Position numbers and translations under genes: made by a program. Shown piece by piece: positions 1 through 6,632 of a DNA stretch of 22,912 bases. The stretch spans positions 1-22,912 of IMG/VR virus record IMGVR_UViG_3300021197_000800; one strand, 5' to 3'. The stretch is from a virus. The notes beneath the pieces are model-generated. The model searched no databases, was not told the DNA's origin, and was given only the letters and a program-made list of their open reading frames with translations. Each line of letters starts with the position of its first letter. Positions within the stretch are counted from its first letter, which is position 1.

Positions 1-40
1 GCCCAAATAGTTTTTTATAAAAAAATAAAATGAAAAATGC

Positions 41-107
41 CGGTACAGGCGGTACGGTGGTACACCCCTTGTCGCAGAAGGCTTTCCGGCGTACCGTTGG
101 CGTACCG
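41..107. repeat. Cluster of five GGTAC-type sites in the leader
   Basis: The hexamer CGGTAC occurs at 41-46 and 50-55 and as TGGTAC at 58-63. The complementary form GTACCG occurs at 91-96 and 102-107 inside two direct copies of GGCGTACCG (88-96 and 99-107). The first group is spaced 8-9 bp and the second 11 bp, and the two face each other across about 27 bp. The rest of positions 1-243 is A/T-rich with no gene seen. An operator or an iteron-like binding site is possible; the function is unknown. Confidence 0.4.
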
Positions 108-243
108 CTATCACAAACGCTGTTACACAATGTAAATGTCCGTTTTAGCATAGGAGTTTTCCGGAACTTTTTTTATTTTTATTTTTGTTTTGGTAAATAG
201 TTGTATATAGAAACGGTTTTTTAGATGGTATAAGATTAGCCGC

Positions 244-798
244 ATGGCAAAACAAGAACTGAAAGTAGAAACACGGGGCCGACCACGGGTTAGCGAAGAA
301 ACTCGTTTAACCGGCAAACAGGCTAAGTTTGTTGAATTGGTGGCTACGAGAGAAGGGCAAGATACTTTGCGCGATCTGGCGGCGGAAGCCGGCTTTAGTG
401 TGAAGGGTGCCCACACCCGAGCATACGAAATGCTGAACCCTCGCAAGTCTCCCCACATTGTTAAAGCTTTAAAAGCTAGGCGTGCGGAACTGGCCGAAAA
501 GTATGAAGTCACTTACAGCCGGCACATCCGCGACCTTCAAAAAATCCGTGACGATGCGATTGCAGCCGGTGCCTACTCTGCTGCTGTTCAAGCCGAAAAG
601 GCGCGTGGATTGGCGCAAGGCGATATCTACGTTAGTAAAAGCGAGATCCGTACAGGCTCTATTGATCAAATGAGCAAGGCGGAAGTAAAGAAAGCCTTAG
701 AAGAACTCAAGCGCCAGCTAGGCGAGAAGGTAATCGATGTCGAACCAGACCGAAGCGAACTTCTGGAAATCGATACGGGCGGGGCTGTCGAGCACTAA
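244..798 (+). CDS. terS: Terminase small subunit (DNA recognition)
   Basis: This 184-residue protein has the look of the Terminase_2 small-subunit family, which binds phage DNA and passes it to the large-subunit motor. After a basic, AT-hook-like RGRPR segment (residues 11-15) comes LTGKQAKFVELVA and a helix-turn-helix region (about 23-75) with alanine-rich and NPRKSPHI segments, as in the family's DNA-binding domain. A helical, charged stretch (about 80-165) would be the oligomerisation region. The ATG at 244 has no clear Shine-Dalgarno; TATAAG at 229-234 could be a -10 or just A/T-rich leader. The 3' end overlaps the following nuclease gene by 62 bp. It is unusual that the large subunit lies 4.4 kb downstream rather than next to it. 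An unrelated phage DNA-binding protein is less likely. Confidence 0.72.
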   Translation: MAKQELKVETRGRPRVSEETRLTGKQAKFVELVATREGQDTLRDLAAEAGFSVKGAHTRAYEMLNPRKSPHIVKALKARRAELAEKYEVTYSRHIRDLQKIRDDAIAAGAYSAAVQAEKARGLAQGDIYVSKSEIRTGSIDQMSKAEVKKALEELKRQLGEKVIDVEPDRSELLEIDTGGAVEH

Positions 799-1120
799 TA
801 CTTTTTGCACCCGCATTGAAAACACCAGTGCGTTAGGCACGCCCGACTTGCTGCTACTGGATCGAAATAAAAACTTTCACCTGATCGAATTAAAAGTTGC
901 GAAAGGCAACAAAGTTTTGCTTTCCCCGCATCAAATAGCTTTCTGCGTTCGCCATCGTGGCGCGAACTCATGGGTACTTGTCAAAAAGAATGATGATGTA
1001 CTGCTTTATCGTGCCGACCAAGCAATGGACCTGTTCGAGCAAGGCGTAAAGCTTGAACCGCACTACCGATTTACTAAGCCGGTTATCTGGCCGGACTTTT
1101 TAAAAGTTTTAGAAACATAA
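737..1120 (+). CDS. VRR-NUC-like PD-(D/E)XK nuclease
   Basis: The 127-residue product carries the core of a small VRR-NUC/restriction-fold nuclease. Glu28 lies in an RIEN segment, GTPD at 34-37 supplies the catalytic Asp37, and IELK at 50-53 supplies Glu51 and Lys53 of the (D/E)XK signature. LSPHQ at 62-66 matches the conserved downstream Gln. Phage members are annotated as VRR-NUC or Holliday-junction-resolvase-like enzymes acting on branched DNA, so a role in clearing recombination intermediates before packaging is plausible but inferred. The start ATG at 737 has GAGAAGG at 724-730, six bases upstream. The gene overlaps the end of terS in another frame, which suggests translational coupling. 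Substrate preference cannot be read from the sequence. Confidence 0.75.
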   Translation: MSNQTEANFWKSIRAGLSSTNTFCTRIENTSALGTPDLLLLDRNKNFHLIELKVAKGNKVLLSPHQIAFCVRHRGANSWVLVKKNDDVLLYRADQAMDLFEQGVKLEPHYRFTKPVIWPDFLKVLET

Positions 1121-1139
1121 CTATTTACCTATTACTGTA

Positions 1140-1168
1140 TTGACAGTGCGCGTTGTGGTGGTGTTAGC
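1140..1168 (+). promoter_or_regulatory. Candidate promoter, consensus -35
   Basis: A perfect TTGACA lies at 1140-1145 in the 80-bp gap after the nuclease gene. A 17-bp spacer leads to GTTAGC (1163-1168), a poor -10, so activity is uncertain. Its position would serve the genes starting at 1201. Confidence 0.35.
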
Positions 1169-1200
1169 GTTCGTTCCTCACTTACAAAAGGAAAAATAAA

Positions 1201-1467
1201 GTGCTGTTTTTGTTAAGCAAAGTACTTGGTCCCGCTCCCGCAGAAGATCCCAACTCACGGGAATCTAGAATCGCCGCAAGGGATAAAGAAAACTTACAAG
1301 CCTATAGAGAGATAACCGCGTACTGGAAGGCGTACACGCTAGAAAGAAAAAAGGCTTTGGGCCTTGCTACCTACCCCGATATATACGATGATTCGCGTAC
1401 ACCTATAACAACGGATGTTCACGATGAAACTATTAGATACTCGAGCGACGAATACCAAAGTAAGTAA
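1201..1467 (+). CDS. Small unknown protein
   Basis: This 88-residue hydrophilic protein starts at GTG 1201, with AAAAGGA at 1187-1193 as the ribosome binding site. The N-terminus (FLLSKVLG) is hydrophobic for only eight residues, too short for a signal peptide or membrane segment. The middle is a predicted charged helix (about 22-58, rich in Arg, Lys and Glu) and the tail is acidic and tyrosine-containing. No family is recognised. The 3' end overlaps the next gene by about 50 bp in another frame. The good ribosome binding site and placement behind a candidate promoter support it as real. Confidence 0.5.
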   Translation: MLFLLSKVLGPAPAEDPNSRESRIAARDKENLQAYREITAYWKAYTLERKKALGLATYPDIYDDSRTPITTDVHDETIRYSSDEYQSK

Positions 1468-2182
1468 AACGCAAAAAGGCTTTAACGCTTTCAACAAATC
1501 AGAACAGCAAGCACTTGCTGACCTATTTCCCGAACAATTTAAGGCTATCCGATTGGCTAGCCTAAGCCTGTACCCCAATAACCGACTATGTGCCGGCGCA
1601 AAAGCCGCGGGCTGTATGGAAGGCTGCATATCTAATTCTGGCCGCGCCCTGATATTTAAGGGTGTTAACAAGGCCCGCAAAGCGAAAGCCGATTTTTACG
1701 AGCGCGATACAGCACTGTTCATTGAAACTTTAAAAAGAGAACTGGGCAATTTCGATAAGTTATGCGCCAAGCAAGGGGTGCAAGGCGTGGTCCGGCTTAA
1801 CGTTTTCTCTGATATCCAATGGGAAAAGCACGGCATACCCCAAGCCTTCCCGAATCTATTCTTTTATGACTATACGAAACTGGCCGCTAGGCTAGGCAAC
1901 ACGCCATCCAACTACAGTTTGATGTTCAGTTACAGTGGTCGTGCTCAATACGCCAAGCAAGTAGCCATAGCTTTAAAAACGGATGTGCCGTTAGTCGTTG
2001 TTTTCCGCGGGCCTATGCCGCAGTACTTTTTAGACCGGCCAGTAGTTAATGGTGACGCTAGCGATTTGGATAACGTTTTTGCTGGCCGCGTAGTCATTGG
2101 GCTAAAAGAAAAACGCACGCTAGTCCAAGCCGATAATGGCTTTGTAGTGGATACGAACGAAATAGTGCGCATTGCTGCCTGA
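1415..2182 (+). CDS. GP88-family protein (mycobacteriophage gp88-like)
   Basis: This 255-residue protein fits the family named after mycobacteriophage gene product 88. Visible hallmarks are a cysteine segment with Cys59, Cys67 and Cys71 followed by SGRAL, a KARKAKADF helix (about 86-94), RLNVFSDIQWE (127-137), the signature FYDYTK (150-155), a SNYSLMFSYS segment (about 165-174) and a hydrophobic PLVVVFRG strand (192-199). The function of the family is not established. The three close cysteines could bind a metal or iron-sulphur centre, which is inference. The start may be ATG 1415 or ATG 1424; the second has a weak CGGA eight bases upstream and is slightly favoured. It overlaps the preceding gene and lies in the accessory block between the terminase genes. 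Confidence 0.75.
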   Translation: MFTMKLLDTRATNTKVSKTQKGFNAFNKSEQQALADLFPEQFKAIRLASLSLYPNNRLCAGAKAAGCMEGCISNSGRALIFKGVNKARKAKADFYERDTALFIETLKRELGNFDKLCAKQGVQGVVRLNVFSDIQWEKHGIPQAFPNLFFYDYTKLAARLGNTPSNYSLMFSYSGRAQYAKQVAIALKTDVPLVVVFRGPMPQYFLDRPVVNGDASDLDNVFAGRVVIGLKEKRTLVQADNGFVVDTNEIVRIAA

Positions 2183-2283
2183 TTAAACTTTTAAAAACTG
2201 GGTTGCACGCTTTCTTTACATATGCGAATATTCCCATGCGGTTCAATTAACGGGTTGCCGCGCCCGATCAAAGTGAGATAGAT

Positions 2284-3399
2284 ATGTTAGATACTAAACT
2301 AGAAAACCAATCCGGCACGCTGCAAGCTATTCTTGAAAAGGTAGCAGATCAAGCCTCTAGAAAAGCCGACTACGTCACCAGCACCAACAATATCCAAGTG
2401 CGCACAATCGAGGGGAATACCAACGTAGTGCTCGAAGCGGATCGTGGCGTGCCTACGCAAAGCTTTGCCACTAATGATGTAGCCTTTTCTCAATTGGCTA
2501 ATAATTGTGATATCGACGTGCGAACCGCTAGACGTTTGCGGGACAATGACAGCTATGCGCCAGAATTCGACGCGCTGCTAAATAAGATATTGGTCAATGA
2601 ACCTAAAAACAAAATGCTGCGCACCTTGTCAGGCGAACGGCCAATATTGCGGGCGCTAGTTAGCGATAAGTTTAAAACTTTCGATAATCTGGACTTAGTG
2701 CAAAGTGCATTGCCCCAATTGATCCATTCTGACAGCGATTGGCAAATAGTGAATGGCACGGTTACCGATAGCCATTTGTATATGCGCCTTAAATCGGCAA
2801 ACCAAATTGCGGAGCCGGCTATTGGCGATACGATGGCGAACGGCATATTGCTCCGGAATAGTGAAGTAGGGTTGGGAAGTGTTGAAGTATCCCAATTGGC
2901 TTGGACGTTATGGTGCCTAAATGGCTGCACTACCGAAAATAAGTCTAGGCATACGCACGTTACTAGTGCGCGTGGTGGTGATCAATGGGCCTTGTTAACC
3001 GACGAAGCGAAAAATGCGGACAATAAAGCTTTGGAGTTAAAACTGCGGGACGTTGTGGCGGCATTCAGTAGCCGTGAATCGTTTGATGCGCACGTGGAAT
3101 TAATGCGGGCAGCCCATGGCGACATAATCGAGGGTAGTGCTAGTGCTGCGGTTAACGCCACAATCCAAGTTTTAAAACTTCCCAAAAAGAGCGCCGACGA
3201 TTTGATGACCGGACTTTTAAATACCTTGCAGCAAGATGGCTATCGCAACAAACCGATTTCCCGCGCCACTATTGTTAACGCGGTCACTGCCGTTGCGCAC
3301 GTGGCAAAGCCTGATGATGTGGATAGCTGGTATCAAACTGGCCGCGCTGTTCTAGATCTGCCTCGCAATCAATGGGAGACAATTGCACGCGCCGCGTAA
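2284..3399 (+). CDS. DUF932-family phage/plasmid protein
   Basis: This 371-residue protein matches the DUF932 (phage/plasmid-like TIGR03299) pattern. RALVSDKFKTFDNLDLV corresponds to the family's 'LSDRYxxxDNxD' segment. GILLRNSEVGLGSVEVSQLAWTLWCLNG corresponds to 'NSEvGxgsl...CxNG'. The C-terminal half is helical. The family is common on phages and plasmids and its biochemical role is unknown. ATG 2284 is preceded by a weak GTGAGA. A 101-bp gap upstream holds TTGCAC (2203-2208) and ATATGCGAAT (2220-2229), and the second recurs before the 3521 gene. The gene ends at 3399 and a strong terminator follows at 3419, so it closes a transcription unit. Confidence 0.75.
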   Translation: MLDTKLENQSGTLQAILEKVADQASRKADYVTSTNNIQVRTIEGNTNVVLEADRGVPTQSFATNDVAFSQLANNCDIDVRTARRLRDNDSYAPEFDALLNKILVNEPKNKMLRTLSGERPILRALVSDKFKTFDNLDLVQSALPQLIHSDSDWQIVNGTVTDSHLYMRLKSANQIAEPAIGDTMANGILLRNSEVGLGSVEVSQLAWTLWCLNGCTTENKSRHTHVTSARGGDQWALLTDEAKNADNKALELKLRDVVAAFSSRESFDAHVELMRAAHGDIIEGSASAAVNATIQVLKLPKKSADDLMTGLLNTLQQDGYRNKPISRATIVNAVTAVAHVAKPDDVDSWYQTGRAVLDLPRNQWETIARAA

Positions 3400-3418
3400 C
3401 TTAAACTTTTAACCATCT

Positions 3419-3443
3419 AAGCCGGCGTAATGCCGGCTTTTTT
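3419..3443 (+). terminator. Rho-independent terminator after the DUF932 gene
   Basis: AAGCCGGC (3419-3426) pairs with GCCGGCTT (3432-3439) around the loop GTAAT. A run of six T begins at 3438. It begins 20 bp after the stop codon. Confidence 0.85.
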
Positions 3444-3450
3444 GTGCCTA

Positions 3451-3480
3451 TTGTTTTATATATGCGAATGCCCTTATACT
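3451..3480 (+). promoter_or_regulatory. Candidate promoter for the 3521-4129 pair
   Basis: TTGTTT (3451-3456) and TATACT (3475-3480) are 18 bp apart, immediately after the terminator. ATATGCGAAT at 3460-3469 within the spacer is shared with the gap before the DUF932 gene. The string TTATACTC recurs at 4194-4201 before the 4253 gene. Confidence 0.5.
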
Positions 3481-3520
3481 CTGACCACGCCATATCGGCG
3501 CTAACATAGGAACACGAAAT

Positions 3521-3898
3521 ATGATTGATGTAGATTATTTAGATAAATTAGCGGCTGACCAAATCGATGCCGGCTTTGAGTTGACTGGCTTGGATATAAA
3601 AAGCGCAGCCGTGGCCATTAGACGGTTGCAGGAACAGGTTGCTAATTTAGAAAATGCGGCCACGGTCCCGTCATTGAATGATGCCCTTTCCGCCGCGATC
3701 CGCCACGAAATAGAAAACTTTGATTTTTCCGTGTTCGGTTTTCAAGATAAGGATAGCGTTCGCGACATTGTCCAGCAAATGAGCGCCGATGGGGATATCG
3801 AGTCAACACCTGATAGCGATCAGGTAGAAGATGTCGTTCGCGATATGATCCGAAACGGGTCAATCACTATCCAAGCCGACATTGAACTGGAGTGTTAG
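3521..3898 (+). CDS. Acidic unknown protein
   Basis: This 125-residue protein is markedly acidic (many Asp and Glu, calculated only by eye) and largely helical. A short heptad-like LQEQVANLENA segment at about 36-46 could form a small coiled coil. No domain is recognised. ATG 3521 has AGGAA at 3508-3512, eight bases upstream, behind a good candidate promoter. It is followed after 3 bp by the 3902 gene, so the two probably share a message ending at the 4151 terminator. An accessory early function is possible; an acidic DNA mimic cannot be claimed on composition alone. Confidence 0.6.
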   Translation: MIDVDYLDKLAADQIDAGFELTGLDIKSAAVAIRRLQEQVANLENAATVPSLNDALSAAIRHEIENFDFSVFGFQDKDSVRDIVQQMSADGDIESTPDSDQVEDVVRDMIRNGSITIQADIELEC

Positions 3899-3901
3899 AA
3901 A

Positions 3902-4129
3902 ATGAAATTAGCCGAATTGAGTAAGATCATTACGCCAGATCAGGACCGCAAACTGGTGCAAGTATTCGAGCGCCACGTCCGCGATAAGACAACCGGACCA
4001 TTCGCTAATCTAAGCTTTGTTGATTGGGTGGAGCGTGACGTTATGCCGGAGACATACGGCGATGCTGTTATATGTCCGGTCCCGTGCGGTTATATCGGAA
4101 TCGAACCTGACGGCCATGCGCATATGTAG
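3902..4129 (+). CDS. Small unknown protein
   Basis: The 75-residue product begins at ATG 3902 with GGAG at 3889-3892 inside the end of the preceding gene. It has a charged helical N-terminal half (about 1-45) and a C-terminal part containing ICPVPCGYIG, with Cys57 and Cys61, then an EPDGHAHM tail. Two cysteines and two histidines in the last 20 residues could bind a metal, but four ligands in this order match no motif I know. The gene ends just before the first copy of the 50-bp terminator repeat. Confidence 0.55.
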   Translation: MKLAELSKIITPDQDRKLVQVFERHVRDKTTGPFANLSFVDWVERDVMPETYGDAVICPVPCGYIGIEPDGHAHM

Positions 4130-4130
4130 C

Positions 4131-4180
4131 AGCCGCCCGCTGCTTGATCAGGCCCGCCATTGTGTGGGCCTTTTTTTTGC
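4131..4180 (+). repeat. 50-bp terminator repeat, copy 1
   Basis: This copy matches 4773-4822 at 48 of 50 positions (differences at 4139 and 4142); the last 38 bases (4143-4180) are identical. It starts directly after the stop region of the 3902 gene and contains a complete terminator hairpin. Confidence 0.9.
4151..4178 (+). terminator. Rho-independent terminator
   Basis: GGCCC (4151-4155) pairs with GGGCC (4166-4170) across a loop of about 10 bases, followed by eight T (4171-4178). Confidence 0.85.
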
Positions 4181-4183
4181 CCA

Positions 4184-4225
4184 GCGTTTGGGGTTATACT
4201 CGCCAAACGCCAACACTTGCTGGCG
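4184..4225 (+). promoter_or_regulatory. Candidate promoter/operator with two inverted repeats
   Basis: GCGTTTGG (4184-4191) and its complement CCAAACGC (4203-4210) flank TTATACT (4194-4200), a good -10 sequence with no clear -35. A second inverted pair, CGCCA (4208-4212) and TGGCG (4221-4225), follows over the expected transcript start. The arrangement resembles a -10 between operator half-sites; regulation is inferred. Confidence 0.4.
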
Positions 4226-4252
4226 CGAATCAATAACGAAGGATAACGAAAA

Positions 4253-4774
4253 ATGGAAAACCTCGAAGCTTTAACCGAAATAGTCCAACGCAAACAGCCA
4301 ACATTGGCAGCCGTTCGCCGGCAATGTCTCCATCTATGTGAATTAGGCAGCGATAGCAGTGCGCGTACCGCATGGGGCTGCGTTGCTGAGATCTGCCACG
4401 CAGTTGAGCAATACTCTAACGCTCCGGATGATGGGGCCAATTTTGATTGGACACCGTTCTATTATGACGTTCAATACCGTAGCGCATGGTCTAGCGATTT
4501 TACCGGCTGGGATATCTCCGACAGTGGCGTGGAGTGCGAAATTCTTTTAGCGGGTGGCGGTCCGACTGTTCGCCTTTACTGTGAACTAGACGGCTATTCC
4601 GGATCGGGGCAGTACCGCGTCGATCACTCGCACGCTTGCGCTACTCAATCGCTAGACTTGCGAGAAGGCATGAGGGAATTCGCAACCGGCAGCTCTTTAG
4701 AAAACTACGGCATTCTCTGCGATGCGCTCGAGTTGTACATCTTAAACGTTGCGAGTTACGTGCAGGAATACTAG
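4253..4774 (+). CDS. Unknown protein of the accessory block
   Basis: This 173-residue protein starts at ATG 4253 with AAGGA at 4239-4243, nine bases upstream. The N-terminal part (about 1-60) is helical with Cys25, Cys28, Cys42 and Cys47. The middle (about 70-125) is rich in Tyr, Trp, Ser, Asp and Gly and looks like a small beta domain. The C-terminus (about 135-173) is helical. No family is recognised and there is no signal peptide. It sits alone between two copies of the same terminator, with a candidate promoter in front, so it looks like a single-gene cassette. Its G+C content and codon use resemble the neighbouring accessory genes. Confidence 0.6.
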   Translation: MENLEALTEIVQRKQPTLAAVRRQCLHLCELGSDSSARTAWGCVAEICHAVEQYSNAPDDGANFDWTPFYYDVQYRSAWSSDFTGWDISDSGVECEILLAGGGPTVRLYCELDGYSGSGQYRVDHSHACATQSLDLREGMREFATGSSLENYGILCDALELYILNVASYVQEY

Positions 4775-4822
4775 CCGCCCTCTACTTGATCAGGCCCGCC
4801 ATTGTGTGGGCCTTTTTTTTGC
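4773..4822 (+). repeat. 50-bp terminator repeat, copy 2
   Basis: This is the second copy of the 4131-4180 repeat, 48 of 50 matching, beginning at the stop codon of the 4253 gene. The two copies bracket that gene. Confidence 0.9.
4793..4820 (+). terminator. Rho-independent terminator
   Basis: The same GGCCC/GGGCC hairpin as at 4151 (arms 4793-4797 and 4808-4812), followed by eight T (4813-4820). Confidence 0.85.
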
Positions 4823-5100
4823 TTGGCTTTTAACAGTGTAACCGCCCGCGGTCTGCCGCCCGCGTGCCGCGCCAAACGTACCGCGCACCGTTGGCCGCGC
4901 TCTGCGTCGATCCTTCCCGCGCCGCGCACCGCGATCCGCGCCGCGCGATCCGTGCCGCGCCGTTCGGGTCCCCCAGCCAATAGAGGCTAATCCGCGGATC
5001 TTGGCGGTTTATCCTGCGCCGATCCGCGCCGCCCGCGGCCACGCGCCACCGAGCGGGTGTAAGAGCAGGTTTCATACAAACAACACAGTTCTCAAACAAA
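4823..5100. other. GC-rich non-coding leader with 14-bp direct repeats
   Basis: This gap before terL holds no convincing gene; its open frames are arginine/alanine-rich artefacts of composition. By hand count 4861-5040 has 133 G or C in 180 bases (74%), far above the neighbours. GATCCGCGCCGCGC at 4933-4946 is followed directly by GATCCGTGCCGCGC at 4947-4960. A 13/14 copy lies at 5021-5034 and a looser copy at 4909-4922. Candidate roles are a packaging site, a replication origin, a protein-binding array or a structured RNA leader; none is shown. Confidence 0.55.
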
Positions 5101-5104
5101 TGGC

Positions 5105-5132
5105 TTTAACTGACTTAAAAAAGTGCTATATT
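5105..5132 (+). promoter_or_regulatory. Candidate promoter for the terL operon
   Basis: TTTAAC (5105-5110) and TATATT (5127-5132) are 16 bp apart, in an A/T-rich stretch directly between the GC-rich leader and the terL start. It lies downstream of a terminator, where a new promoter is needed. Confidence 0.45.
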
Positions 5133-5159
5133 GTCCCAAAATAACGCTTAGGGACCCCT

Positions 5160-6632
5160 TTGAACCTAGATACCCAAACAGATGCCGACATCCAAAAACT
5201 ACGCTTAGAACTGCGTTTAAAGCAGCTTGAGAAGGTAGAAACTTGCCACAATGAATTTTTACCATTTGTAAGAGCTATGTGGCCCGAGTTCATCGCTGGT
5301 ACGCACCATCATTTGATCGCAGAGAAGCTAGAAAAGATCGCGGACGGGTCTTTAAAACGCTTGATCATCAACATGCCACCGCGACACACGAAGTCTGAGT
5401 TTGGTTCTTACTTGTTTCCTGCGTGGATGATTGGACGCAAGCCGTCAATGAAGATCATACAAGCGACACACACCACCGAACTTGCTGTGAACTTTGGCCG
5501 TAAGGTTAAAAACTTGGTTGAAACTGAGGAGTACAAGGAAGTTTTTGAAGATACGAAGCTATCTGCGGACAGTAAAGCCTCTGGTCGGTGGGACACGAAG
5601 GCTGGCGGCATGTATTACGCCGTGGGCGTTGGATCGAACCTCGCGGGCCGCGGCGGTGATTTAATCATTATTGATGACCCGCACTCGGAGCAGACGGCGA
5701 TGTCTGCCAGTGGGTTTGAGAATGCATGGGAGTGGTACACGGCGGGTCCCCGGCAGCGTCTCCAGCCGGGTGGCGCTATTGTTTTGATTCAGACGCGGTG
5801 GTCGGAAAAGGACATGACGGGCAATTTGATCCGTCAAATGACTAAAGACCCTTTTGCTGATCAGTGGGAGGTAGTTGAGTTACCGGCTATATTTGAGTCT
5901 GGTGAGCCTTGTTGGCCTGAGTTTTGGAAGAAGGAGGAGTTGGAGTCGGTTAAGGCATCTATCCCTGCTTATCAGTGGAACGCGCAGTATCAGCAGAACC
6001 CCACGTCTGAGACGTTGGCTATCTTGAAGCGTGAGTGGTGGAACGTGTGGGAGAAGGATCATATTCCTAATTTGCAGTATGTAATTCAGAGTTATGATAC
6101 GGCGTTTAGTAAGCGGGAGACGGCGGACTATAGTGCTATTACTACTTGGGGTGTATTTTATCCGGAGGAGATAGGTGGTGCGGCGCATTTAATATTGTTG
6201 GATGCGAAGAAGGGCCGGTGGGATTTTCCTGAGTTAAAAGAAATTGCTATGGAGCAGTACAAGTATTGGGAGCCTGAGACGGTTATTGTTGAGGCGAAGG
6301 CATCAGGGACCCCTTTGACGCAGGAATTGCGACAAGTTGGCATTCCTGTGGTAAATTTCACGCCAAGTCGTGGAAATGACAAGCTTTCTAGGGTCCACAG
6401 TATTTCACCTTTATTTGAAGCTGGTATGATATGGGCACCGGATGAGTCGTGGGCGCATGAAGTTATTGAAGAATGCGCAGCTTTTCCTAACGGGACCCAC
6501 GATGATTTGGTTGATAGTACTACTCAGGCTTTGATGCGCTATCGGCAGGGAAATTTTGTACAGTTGCCTACGGATGATTGGGAAGAAGGCGACGAATACG
6601 TGAATATTAACGCTGGAGCGTACTATGGCTGA
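5160..6632 (+). CDS. terL: Terminase large subunit (packaging ATPase/nuclease)
   Basis: This 490-residue protein has the full two-domain terminase layout of the Terminase_6 type. The ATPase has a Walker A-like PPRHTKS at 73-79, Walker B LIIIDDP at 168-174 and a coupling-type segment IQTRW at 210-214. The RNase H-fold nuclease has Asp313 (SYDTAF), Glu378 (VIVEAK) and the HDDLVD acids at 447-452. It cuts and pumps DNA into the prohead through the portal. No ATG gives the expected N-terminus; TTG 5160 has TAGGGA at 5149-5154, five bases upstream, and keeps the usual N-terminal helix. The last 8 bp overlap the next gene. Glutamate codons switch sharply inside the gene: residues 177-378 have 22 GAG to 2 GAA, while the remainder favours GAA. 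This hints at mosaic origin. Confidence 0.95.
   Translation: MNLDTQTDADIQKLRLELRLKQLEKVETCHNEFLPFVRAMWPEFIAGTHHHLIAEKLEKIADGSLKRLIINMPPRHTKSEFGSYLFPAWMIGRKPSMKIIQATHTTELAVNFGRKVKNLVETEEYKEVFEDTKLSADSKASGRWDTKAGGMYYAVGVGSNLAGRGGDLIIIDDPHSEQTAMSASGFENAWEWYTAGPRQRLQPGGAIVLIQTRWSEKDMTGNLIRQMTKDPFADQWEVVELPAIFESGEPCWPEFWKKEELESVKASIPAYQWNAQYQQNPTSETLAILKREWWNVWEKDHIPNLQYVIQSYDTAFSKRETADYSAITTWGVFYPEEIGGAAHLILLDAKKGRWDFPELKEIAMEQYKYWEPETVIVEAKASGTPLTQELRQVGIPVVNFTPSRGNDKLSRVHSISPLFEAGMIWAPDESWAHEVIEECAAFPNGTHDDLVDSTTQALMRYRQGNFVQLPTDDWEEGDEYVNINAGAYYG

Noticed and set aside
3087-3308. Other CACGTG cores in the DUF932 gene
   Set aside because: Flanking bases do not match the parS arms, so only 10023-10038 is kept.
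4017-4440. Overlapping frames crossing the first 50-bp terminator repeat
   Set aside because: They run through a terminator and across two supported genes in other frames, with no start signals.
4960-4980. GTTCGGGTCCCCC resembling a tRNA T-arm
   Set aside because: No acceptor, D or anticodon arms can be arranged around it.
4771-5099. Arg/Ala-rich open frames on both strands in the GC-rich leader
   Set aside because: High GC removes stop codons; no ribosome binding site, family pattern or balanced composition supports them.
5150-6318. AGGGACCCCTTTGA at the terL start recurring at 6305
   Set aside because: About one repeated 14-mer is expected by chance in a window of this size. The second copy is in frame but would give only a small nuclease fragment.
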